DNA of 6,401 bases. Source: JBHEPS01 sp046261635. GTDB lineage: Bacteria; Acidobacteriota; Thermoanaerobaculia; Gp7-AA8. The stretch lies in contig JBHEOL010000078.1 in NCBI GenBank assembly GCA_046261635.1, positions 1 to 6,401 of the forward strand. Reading direction: 5' to 3'. Positions 1 through 5,724 of this stretch are shown one piece after another (the stretch's first letter is position 1; every line of letters starts with the position of its first letter). The notes beneath the pieces were generated by a model. That model made no database searches, had not been told where the DNA came from, and saw nothing but the letters and a program-made list of their open reading frames with translations. A program made the translations under genes and the position numbers.

Positions 1-483
1 GACGTTCTGGTCGTGGATCTCCGGATGCCGGTGCGCGGCGGGCTCGCGGTGATGCGCGAGCTCGCGCGGGAAGAATCGGCCGTGAAGGTCGTCGTCCTGA
101 CCGCCGCGCTGGACGAGGATGAAGTGCTGGAGGCCATCCGGCTGGGGGCGCGGGGAGTCGTGCTCAAGGAGATGGCGCCCCGGCTGTTGATCCAATGCGT
201 TCGCGCCGTCGCCGCGGGCGCGAAGTGGCTCGACCGCGAGCTGCTCGGCAAGGCGCTCGACAAGGCTCCGAAACGTCCCCTCCTGACCGCGGACTCGCTC
301 ACGCCGCGGGAGCTCGACGTGGTGCGACTCGTCTCCCGCGGCCTCCGCAACAAGGAGATCGCCGAACAGCTCGACATCAGCGCCGGGACGGTGAAGATCC
401 ACCTGCACAGCATCTACGAAAAACTGCAGATCGGAGGACGCGTCGAGCTGAGTCTGCTGGCGAGGGAGCAGGGGATCGTTTAA
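1..483 (+). CDS. NarL/LuxR-family response regulator (5'-truncated by window edge)
   Basis: DNA-binding transcriptional regulator of a two-component system. Reading from base 1 there are 160 sense codons and a TAA at 481-483; about 50 N-terminal residues, including the acidic pocket, lie outside the window, judging from the usual ~210 aa length. Visible receiver residues are the phosphoacceptor Asp at codon 6 (VVDLRMP), the conserved Thr at codon 34 (VVVLTAA) and the conserved Lys at codon 56 (GVVLKE). A linker follows, then a LuxR-type helix-turn-helix at about codons 100-155, beginning LTPRELDVV and containing NKEIAEQLDISAGTVKIHL, the classic recognition-helix pattern. The end (LAREQGIV) is where this family normally stops, so the C-terminus looks intact. 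The stop codon is the first triplet of the palindrome at 481-618. The partner kinase is not visible and the target genes are unknown. Family assignment is firm; role is not. Confidence 0.95.
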   Translation, partial: DVLVVDLRMPVRGGLAVMRELAREESAVKVVVLTAALDEDEVLEAIRLGARGVVLKEMAPRLLIQCVRAVAAGAKWLDRELLGKALDKAPKRPLLTADSLTPRELDVVRLVSRGLRNKEIAEQLDISAGTVKIHLHSIYEKLQIGGRVELSLLAREQGIV

Positions 484-491
484 GACAAAGT

Positions 492-525
492 CAGAAGGCA
501 GAAGGCAGAAGGCAGAAGGCAGAAG
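492..525. repeat. Tandem CAGAAGG heptamer array, left arm
   Basis: Four complete CAGAAGG units (492-519) followed by a partial CAGAAG (520-525). The period is exactly seven bases, with no substitutions. It is the left arm of the palindrome and has one unit more than the right arm. Confidence 0.95.
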
Positions 526-580
526 TAAAGGCAAAACCCAATAACAATCGGTTCTTATTGTGGTTTTGCTGTTGTTCTTA

Positions 581-607
581 CTTCTGCCTTCTGCCTTCTG
601 CCTTCTG
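581..607. repeat. Tandem heptamer array, right arm (inverted copy)
   Basis: CTTCTG (581-586) followed by three complete CCTTCTG units (587-607): the reverse complement of the left-arm repeat, one unit shorter. The units are perfect, suggesting recent slippage or active homogenisation. Confidence 0.95.
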
Positions 608-615
608 CCTTTGTC

Positions 616-987
616 TTACCTCGCCCTCGGTTCGCACGCTTCGATCGCGCAGGCGAGCGTGTGGACTTCGTCGGTGGTCCGGAGGATGTGGACGGGGTGG
701 TCGAGCTCCAGAGCGGTCTGTTCACTGCGGGTGAGGACGAGGACCCGTTCGAGCGAGCGCTCGCCGAATTCCTCGCGGATGTAGTCGAGTACGCCGAGGC
801 CGCTGCGGCTGGGAATGTCACCGTCGACGACGGCGGCCAGGTACTGGCTCGACTGCAGCCGGGCGATGGCGTCCCATCCGTCGGCAGCGACGACGGGCTC
901 GAGATCGAGTGACCTGGCGGCGAGCTCGACGGCGCGGCTGATGAGCGGGTCGTTCTCAACGATCAACAGGCGGTCTCGAGCGTTCAT
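616..987 (-). CDS. Stand-alone receiver-domain (CheY-like) protein
   Basis: A 123-aa protein consisting of one receiver domain with no output domain. The likely phosphoacceptor is Asp55 (AAVVDGDIP). The acidic pocket is Glu11-Asn12 (LLIVENDP), where most receivers have two acids, and the switch Thr is Thr86 (VLVLTRS). The usual Lys-Pro near the end of the fifth strand is not seen; the corresponding stretch is HILRTTDEV, so Arg103 or a Thr sits there. I chose the ATG at 987 over the longer in-frame start at 1035 because GGAGGG lies 8 bases upstream, the domain begins immediately (NARDRLLIVEN), and the extra 16 residues are Arg/Pro-rich and would overlap the preceding gene's stop. It lies 44 bases downstream of the antiporter-USP gene on the same strand, so co-transcription is likely. 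It may act as a phosphorylation-controlled partner protein or phosphate sink; the partner is unknown. Its TAA is the end of the palindrome at 481-618. Confidence 0.88.
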   Translation of the reverse strand: MNARDRLLIVENDPLISRAVELAARSLDLEPVVAADGWDAIARLQSSQYLAAVVDGDIPSRSGLGVLDYIREEFGERSLERVLVLTRSEQTALELDHPVHILRTTDEVHTLACAIEACEPRAR

Positions 988-995
988 CGGAAGGG

Positions 996-1001
996 CCCTC
1001 C
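996..1001 (-). promoter_or_regulatory. Ribosome binding site of the receiver-domain gene
   Basis: GGAGGG on the minus strand, 8 bases before the ATG at 987. It decides the start against the upstream in-frame ATG at 1035. It lies inside the 44-base gap after the antiporter gene, so the small protein is translated from its own site. Confidence 0.75.
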
Positions 1002-1031
1002 GCCGAGGGGGCCTTGCAAGATCCGGCCCGG

Positions 1032-3191
1032 TCAACTGGCGTTGAGGACGACCACGGGGCAGGGCGCATTGTTGAGGATGCGCTCGACTCGCGGACCGAG
1101 GAAGAGGCGCTGGGATCCGGGCCGGACGTCGGTGCCGATGATGATGAGATCGACCTCCCGCTCCCGCGCGGTATCGAGGATGACCGAATCGGGATTGCGT
1201 CCCACGCGGACCTCGGCCGAGACGCGCGAGCCGTTCGCTTCGCCGAGCTTGCGCAGCGTTTCAACGACCCCGCGAGCGCTGCTGAGCTGGCGTCGGAAGT
1301 AGCTACCATCGGCATCGAGCGGGCTCGTCTCCCGGGTGGCGACCGTCAGGACGATCACTTCATGCTCCGGCTCGGTGGTGAGCGCGAAGCCGAGCTCGGC
1401 GGCACGGCGCGCGGCGAGAGCGCCGTTCGTCGGAACGAGGATCTTTCTCAAATGCCAGTTCGAGGGCATCGGAGTGCTCTTGATGACCATGGTCGGGCAG
1501 GGGGAGACCCGAAGGAGGTAGTCGACCATCGGGTTGAACAGAACGCGGGTGTTGCTGTCCTGGGAAGCGCCGAGGATCATGAGGTCGTAACCGCGGTGTG
1601 CCTCGTCGAGGATGAGCTCCGAGGGGGAGGCTCCCTCGACCACCTTCATCCGGACGTCGGCCTGTGGCAGCAGCCCCTTCACGCGCCCGAGGAACTCGCT
1701 TCCTCCCGAGCGCTCTCCGGTTTTGGTGACGGTGAGCAGGGTGAGTGAAATCTCGTTCTTGAGCGACAGCCGCTCGAGGACCTTCGACTCGGCGACGTAC
1801 TGATCCGAGATGGACTCGCGCAACCGGACGGGGAGAAGGATCCGGTGGATGGCGCCGATGAAGCTCTCCTGTTGGAGCTCTTCCCTGCGAAGCCGCTCGA
1901 CTTCTTCGTCGTTCGGTTTCACTTTCCCGAGGACCCACCGCAGAGCGGTCGGTGCGAGCAAGGAGTTCGTCATGGCCATCAGGACGATGATCGAGAACAT
2001 GTCCTGGCTGAGAACGCCGAGCCCGAGGCCGATCGTGGCGATGATGATGTCCATGGCGCCGCGCGTATTGAGGCCGGCGGAGAAGGAGAGGGCGTACCAG
2101 TGATCTTTCCGGCCGATGAGCCGTGCGCCCAGATACGTTCCGGCCCCCTTCGCCAGCGCGGTCACGCCGATGACGAGCGCGGCCGCGGTCAGAAGCTCGA
2201 CCGTGAAGAGCTGCTGGAGATTGACTTTCAGTCCGGCTACCGCGAAGAAGATGGGAGCGAACACTCCCATCGCGATGGATTCGAGCGTCCCACGCGTCTC
2301 CTCGGAGAACAGACGGATCTGGTTCAGGATGATGCCGATGAGAAAGGCTCCGAGGACCGCCTCGAATCCGAGACCAGCAGCCATCGCACCCCAGGCGAAC
2401 ATCAGGACGACGGCCAGCGTGAGCATCCGGTCGCTCATCGTCAGCTTGTCCTGCGTGAACTCGATCAGGCGCCGGATGATCGTTCTGCCGATGGTCAGGC
2501 TGAGCGCCATGAACAGCAGGACCATCACCATGGTCCGGATCAGCGATCCCGCGCTGAACTGATGTCCCGCCGCAAGGCTCGCCACGGCTGAAAGGAGAAT
2601 CCAGCCGATCGTGTCGTCGCTCATTCCCGCCGCGAGGATCGTCTGCCCGATGTCGCGGCGTGTCAGCTTCATGTCGATGATCACCTTGGCGATCACGGCG
2701 ATCGCCGAGATGGACATGGCCGTCCCGAGAAAGAGTGCGAATACGGTGCGCTCTTCCGGATTCCCGAGAAGCCGATCGGGAAGCGTCTGGCCGAGAAAGT
2801 AACCGGCCGTGAACGTGAGCGCGATTCCACCGAGCGAGACGCCGATCGCGGTTCGCGCATGACGGCGGATCAGCCCGAGATCCGTTTCGAGCCCGGTGAT
2901 CAGCATCAGGAACATCGCCCCGATGAGGCTGACCACCTCGAGGAGATAGCCCTGGATCTGCCCGGTCGGAACGATCCACGCGCCCAGCGCCGGAACGATG
3001 CTCGACAGGATCGAGGGGCCGAGAAGGATGCCAGCGAGGATCTCTCCGACGACGGCGGGCTGGCCGACCCGCTTCGCCACCTCTCCGAGCCCGCGGGCCG
3101 TGAGAAGAAGAACGGCGATCTGTACGGTCAGTTTGAGGACGTCGTGGTGCGGGGCGGCGGTAAACGGCTCCATCATCGGGAGCGAAAGCAT
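1032..3191 (-). CDS. CPA2-family cation/H+ antiporter fused to two universal stress (UspA) domains
   Basis: A 719-aa inner-membrane antiporter, probably exchanging K+ or Na+ for H+. Residues ~15-422 form the Na_H_Exchanger domain with about 12 hydrophobic segments. Family signatures are VGQPAVVGEILAGILLGPSI (43-62), MLITGLETDL (96-105), the AMSISAIAVIAK segment (158-169), the ion-site region GMSDDTIGW with Asp192-Asp193, and GLNTRGAMDIIIA (373-385). A charged linker (~423-446) leads to a first UspA-like domain (~449-572) and a second (~582-718), each starting with RILLPV/KILVPT and ending in S/A-PCP-hydrophobic. In both, the ATP-binding loop G-x2-G-x9-G-S/T is degenerate (G541 and G686/G699 remain; Pro replaces the Ser/Thr), so nucleotide binding is uncertain. 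The layout resembles plant CHX-like and bacterial antiporter-USP proteins. The start at 3191 lacks a good Shine-Dalgarno; Met6 (3176) or Met7 (3173) are alternatives that do not affect the domain. The substrate cation cannot be told from sequence. Confidence 0.93.
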   Translation of the reverse strand: MLSLPMMEPFTAAPHHDVLKLTVQIAVLLLTARGLGEVAKRVGQPAVVGEILAGILLGPSILSSIVPALGAWIVPTGQIQGYLLEVVSLIGAMFLMLITGLETDLGLIRRHARTAIGVSLGGIALTFTAGYFLGQTLPDRLLGNPEERTVFALFLGTAMSISAIAVIAKVIIDMKLTRRDIGQTILAAGMSDDTIGWILLSAVASLAAGHQFSAGSLIRTMVMVLLFMALSLTIGRTIIRRLIEFTQDKLTMSDRMLTLAVVLMFAWGAMAAGLGFEAVLGAFLIGIILNQIRLFSEETRGTLESIAMGVFAPIFFAVAGLKVNLQQLFTVELLTAAALVIGVTALAKGAGTYLGARLIGRKDHWYALSFSAGLNTRGAMDIIIATIGLGLGVLSQDMFSIIVLMAMTNSLLAPTALRWVLGKVKPNDEEVERLRREELQQESFIGAIHRILLPVRLRESISDQYVAESKVLERLSLKNEISLTLLTVTKTGERSGGSEFLGRVKGLLPQADVRMKVVEGASPSELILDEAHRGYDLMILGASQDSNTRVLFNPMVDYLLRVSPCPTMVIKSTPMPSNWHLRKILVPTNGALAARRAAELGFALTTEPEHEVIVLTVATRETSPLDADGSYFRRQLSSARGVVETLRKLGEANGSRVSAEVRVGRNPDSVILDTAREREVDLIIIGTDVRPGSQRLFLGPRVERILNNAPCPVVVLNAS

Positions 3192-3256
3192 ACCTGATCG
3201 AGTGGCCCCGGCAACCCCGGGCTTCCTGTGAGCAAAGCTGGAAAGCTTTGCCTACT
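3192..3256 (-). other. 65-base spacer between secreted protein and antiporter genes
   Basis: Short same-strand gap. It contains the 8-bp hairpin at 3232-3251. I see no convincing -35/-10 pair and only a weak AGG one base before the antiporter ATG. An internal promoter cannot be excluded. Confidence 0.6.
3232..3251 (-). terminator. Perfect 8-bp hairpin 5 bases after the secreted-protein stop; possible attenuator or REP-like unit
   Basis: GCAAAGCT (3232-3239) and AGCTTTGC (3244-3251) pair perfectly around a four-base loop (TTCC on the minus strand). It begins 5 bases after the TGA of the upstream minus-strand gene. No run of T follows on the minus strand (TCACAGGA), so it is not a classical intrinsic terminator. 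It could be a weak terminator, an mRNA-stabilising processing hairpin, or a single unit of a dispersed intergenic palindrome. Confidence 0.5.
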
Positions 3257-5482
3257 TCAATCGATGCGGAGGATGGAGTCTCCAGTCCCGTTGTCGATCG
3301 TCGAGGTGAACGCGACGATTCGACCTTCACCCTCGATGACCTCGAGATCGAGCTGCAGGTTTCTCAGGTCGCCGAACACGCTGCGAAAGTTTCCGAGAAC
3401 CGCCTCGGAGATGCGATTGAGAAACAGCAACTGGCGCGCCTCGACGTTGAAGTCCAAGGTCGCGCTTCCGAACGCGGTGACCAGCGAAGAAGGGATCGAG
3501 TAGTTGAGCGTGGCGCGAACCGTGACGGGAGCACCGCCCACTTCCGCGATCCCCACGTTCGTGCGGAACGTCGCGGGCGTCGCCGCGGCGACGGTTTGAG
3601 CCGACGCGTCGCTCAGCCCTCCGAAGCGCACTCTCCCGCCGGGACCCATGGCCTGGTCGAGACCCATGGCCGGAACCGCCGTGCCGTAGCTCGCGCCGGT
3701 GTCCGCCACGAAGTTGTAGTTCCGGCTCGTGACGCGGAACTCCCCGCTTGCCGGCGTGAAGGTGTGGTAGCCGATGCTCCTTCCCTCGATTCCGAATAGC
3801 GTGCGTGTGATGTTCTCCCACGTTTTCGTTTCGCCTCCCGCGAGCGAGACCGGCCGCGAATGCTCTTCGCCGCCGGCGAAATAGTGGAGAGTCCCAGCGG
3901 CCGGAGTGTCGCCGGCATTCGTGATCGTGACGTCCGTGCGGAAGTCGGTGTCGTTGGCGCCGAGCGCGGCCCCCGCGACCGGGAGCACGATCGGATTCGA
4001 GGGGTCGTAACCGAGCGTCGAGCTCCAGTCGGCGACGGCCCAGAAATCGCCGCTCGTCAGGTCGACCGGCGTGGCGTAGGCGACGAAGCGCCCGTCGCCA
4101 CCGGTGTGCGTCAGCGTCGCGGTGACCGATCCCGGTGTGAGCGGATTCAGGATTCGGGTGACGGCGAACCTGCCGAGGGTGAGAGTCTGCGAGCCGGTCT
4201 CGGTTCCGTTCGCGTCGAGATAGCGAATCAGCACGGAGACCTCGCCGCCGTTCGTTTCCTGCAGGAAGAGATTCGTATGGCTGGTCGCGGTTTTCTGCAG
4301 CCCCGCGAGGAGCACCGAGCTGGCGGGACCCGCCGAGCGGTCGGAGCGAAAGACCGGAATCGCGGTGCCGAATGTGCCGGCGGGATCGCTCGAGTTGAAG
4401 ATGCTGGCGGTCACGCCGAGAGCGTCGATGCTCGGTGTGCGGACCTGGAGCGATCCGTACTGGCCGTCGATGCCGAAGACGCCACGCACGAGGTCTCCGA
4501 GAGGCGCGGCGAGCGTGGTCGACACCTCGTTGAAGCTCGTGCTGCGCGTTTCGCCCCCGGCCGGCGTGTAGTAGAGGGTCACGTTCCTGGTGTTGACGTC
4601 GGGGACGAGCGAGGTGAGGGTGAGGTCCGAAATGAAGAGTCCGACGCTTCCCTGGAGTCTGCCGACGCCCGGGGCGAAGAGCGCGACCTCCCCCGCGCCG
4701 AGGTTCGGGATCGGGCCGGCGCCCGAAGGGGGAGTGAGAGTCGAAATGACGGTGACCGTGGTCGTCGAGGTCCCCGTCGAATTCATCGGCTCCACGTCCC
4801 CGCTCTTCCCGAGGGGGCTGAGCAGGTACTCGAGCGTCAGGGAGCCGGATTCAGACGTGCCCGGAGGACGGCGGTAGGGGTCGAGGCTGAAACTGATCTC
4901 GCCGGAACCGAACGGGGGGAACTCGAAAAAATCGGCGTCGGGAACGATCCACGGAACGTCGGAGTAGAAAAGACCGCGCACGGTTCCGGGACCCTCGTTC
5001 GTCAGACGCAGGGTTCCGCGTGGTGTGCCGGCGTTTGGCGTGGAGACGACATCGACGCGCCTGACGTTGGGACGCGGACGCGGCGGATCGGAGGGACGGT
5101 TCGCCGAGAACAGACGGACAGGAATCTCCGTCGCGAACGGGACGCCCGCTCCATCCACGATGATCGTGCTCTCGTAGAGCCCGCGAGGCTGAGGGATCCC
5201 CACGATCTGGAACTCCTGAGACTTGCTGGCCTCGATCGACGCGCTCATGGGAGTCACGGTCATGAGGTTTCCGGTCACCTGGAGCGTGACGGTCGATGCC
5301 TCGCCGCCGACGTTGACCAGCGTGAACCGCGACGAGCCGCCGGGGAGGCTCGTCTCCTGAACCAGGCCGGGAGGAAATGAGCCGACGACGATCTTCGGCT
5401 CCGGCACCGGGTCGGGGCGGCCAAACAGGAGGGGGGCACATCCGATCAGGATGAAGAGAGCGGCACGCGCGGATCGCGGCAT
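3257..5482 (-). CDS. Secreted beta-rich repeat protein, Acidobacteria-type
   Basis: A 741-aa exported protein of unknown function. The start at 5482 is supported by GGAGG at 5492-5496, 9 bases upstream. Residues 1-~21 (Arg3, Arg6, then ALFILIGCAPLLF) form a signal peptide; LIGC at 12-15 also fits a lipobox, so it could be a lipoprotein, although hydrophobicity continues past the Cys. Residues ~33-125 look like an Ig-like/BACON-type domain (SRFTLVNVGGEASTVTLQV, then VTPMSASIEASKSQEFQI). Residues ~143-250 look like a second beta domain. From ~281 I see four degenerate repeats (~281-385, ~402-487, ~514-605, ~639-740) with the theme FRTDVTITNAGDTPAAGTL, a 'tLFGIEG'-like middle and an 'FVAYATPVDLTSGD'/'IVAFTSTIDNGTGD' end. 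No catalytic motif or membrane anchor is visible. Low complexity in Gly/Thr/Ser fits extracellular beta-sandwiches, perhaps for surface display or adhesion (inference). It is the first gene of the minus-strand run. Confidence 0.85.
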   Translation of the reverse strand: MPRSARAALFILIGCAPLLFGRPDPVPEPKIVVGSFPPGLVQETSLPGGSSRFTLVNVGGEASTVTLQVTGNLMTVTPMSASIEASKSQEFQIVGIPQPRGLYESTIIVDGAGVPFATEIPVRLFSANRPSDPPRPRPNVRRVDVVSTPNAGTPRGTLRLTNEGPGTVRGLFYSDVPWIVPDADFFEFPPFGSGEISFSLDPYRRPPGTSESGSLTLEYLLSPLGKSGDVEPMNSTGTSTTTVTVISTLTPPSGAGPIPNLGAGEVALFAPGVGRLQGSVGLFISDLTLTSLVPDVNTRNVTLYYTPAGGETRSTSFNEVSTTLAAPLGDLVRGVFGIDGQYGSLQVRTPSIDALGVTASIFNSSDPAGTFGTAIPVFRSDRSAGPASSVLLAGLQKTATSHTNLFLQETNGGEVSVLIRYLDANGTETGSQTLTLGRFAVTRILNPLTPGSVTATLTHTGGDGRFVAYATPVDLTSGDFWAVADWSSTLGYDPSNPIVLPVAGAALGANDTDFRTDVTITNAGDTPAAGTLHYFAGGEEHSRPVSLAGGETKTWENITRTLFGIEGRSIGYHTFTPASGEFRVTSRNYNFVADTGASYGTAVPAMGLDQAMGPGGRVRFGGLSDASAQTVAAATPATFRTNVGIAEVGGAPVTVRATLNYSIPSSLVTAFGSATLDFNVEARQLLFLNRISEAVLGNFRSVFGDLRNLQLDLEVIEGEGRIVAFTSTIDNGTGDSILRID

Positions 5483-5491
5483 TGTGAGGAA

Positions 5492-5496
5492 CCTCC
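5492..5496 (-). promoter_or_regulatory. Ribosome binding site of the secreted repeat protein
   Basis: GGAGG on the minus strand, separated by 9 bases from the ATG at 5482. A strong match that fixes the start directly before the signal peptide. Confidence 0.75.
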
Positions 5497-5711
5497 AGAT
5501 TCCAGAGGGCTCGCCCGCGGGAAATGATCCTGCCGGGGGAAGCCCCTGTTCTTACGGCTGAATGGTGCGAAGAAACCTTTGTACCCCAAGCGTCCCGGGG
5601 GAGCAACCGTCGCCACAGCGCGACCGCTGCAAGGGGAGAGGAGGGGGGAGGTCGAGGAATCGGCGACCGCGACCGAGCGACCTCAAATAGCTGGATCCGG
5701 GCGTCCTCCGA

Positions 5712-5717
5712 TAGACT
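5712..5717 (+). promoter_or_regulatory. Candidate -10 element (TAGACT) for a leaderless phosphatase transcript
   Basis: TAGACT fits the TANNNT extended pattern and ends 7 bases before the ATG at 5725. There is no Shine-Dalgarno in front of that ATG. Together these suggest that transcription starts at or next to the start codon. No good -35 was found at the usual spacing, so this is a weak call. Confidence 0.35.
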
Positions 5718-5724
5718 TCGCGCC

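Larger units (their letters stand above)
481..618. repeat. Large imperfect palindrome of CAGAAGG heptamers between convergent genes; possible MITE-like element and bidirectional terminator
   Basis: The outer arms are 481-525 and 581-618. Read inward, both begin TAAGACAAAG, then differ by one base (T or G), then run into CAGAAGG heptamers: four full copies plus CAGAAG on the left, three full copies plus CAGAAG on the right. An inner stem pairs GCAAAACCCAATAA (531-544) with TTATTGTGGTTTTGC (555-569), with one unpaired base, around the loop 545-554. Similarity between the two sides stops exactly at the TAA. The two flanking genes converge here and each uses the outermost TAA of its side as stop codon. 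The centre is distinctly AT-rich against GC-rich surroundings. As RNA, either strand could fold into a long hairpin, so a terminator role in both directions is plausible. Whether it is mobile is inference; no transposase is present. Confidence 0.9.
5483..5724. other. Divergent intergenic region (242 bases)
   Basis: It separates the minus-strand repeat-protein gene from the plus-strand phosphatase gene and should hold both promoters. Small structures seen are the palindrome CCCGCGGG (5514-5521) and a short inverted pair GGTCG (5650-5654)/CGACC (5664-5668), both weak in GC-rich DNA. A purine-rich G-tract lies at about 5634-5651. I recognise no riboswitch, RNA gene or ORF with coding character here. 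Confidence 0.6.

Noticed and set aside
492..607. CRISPR array
   Set aside because: The repeat unit is 7 bases with no spacers, and the two arrays are inverted relative to each other; this is a simple tandem repeat in a palindrome.
560..784. Small plus-strand open frame starting inside the palindrome
   Set aside because: Its start is repeat-derived and the rest is antisense to the receiver-domain gene; no ribosome site and no recognisable protein.
988..1035. Longer N-terminus for the receiver protein from the ATG at 1035
   Set aside because: It would overlap the antiporter stop, adds only an Arg/Pro-rich stretch, and ignores the GGAGGG placed 8 bases before the ATG at 987.
1014..1748. Open frame on the plus strand opposite the antiporter's USP tail (and another at 1845-2591)
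   Set aside because: Antisense shadows with low-complexity charged products; the opposite strand encodes conserved domains.
1360..3330. A 656-codon open frame on the minus strand overlapping the antiporter
   Set aside because: It is a shifted frame of the antiporter gene giving an Arg/Pro-rich product with no domain; the antiporter frame has clear family motifs.
3860..5380. A 506-codon open frame on the plus strand opposite the secreted repeat protein
   Set aside because: It is antisense to a gene with a signal peptide, ribosome site and recognisable repeats. Its product is Arg/Glu/Gly-rich without any domain, as expected from a complementary frame in GC-rich DNA.
5497..5600. Riboswitch or structured leader before the secreted protein gene
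   Set aside because: Only short GC-rich palindromes are visible (for example CCCGCGGG at 5514-5521); no known riboswitch core motif could be recognised.
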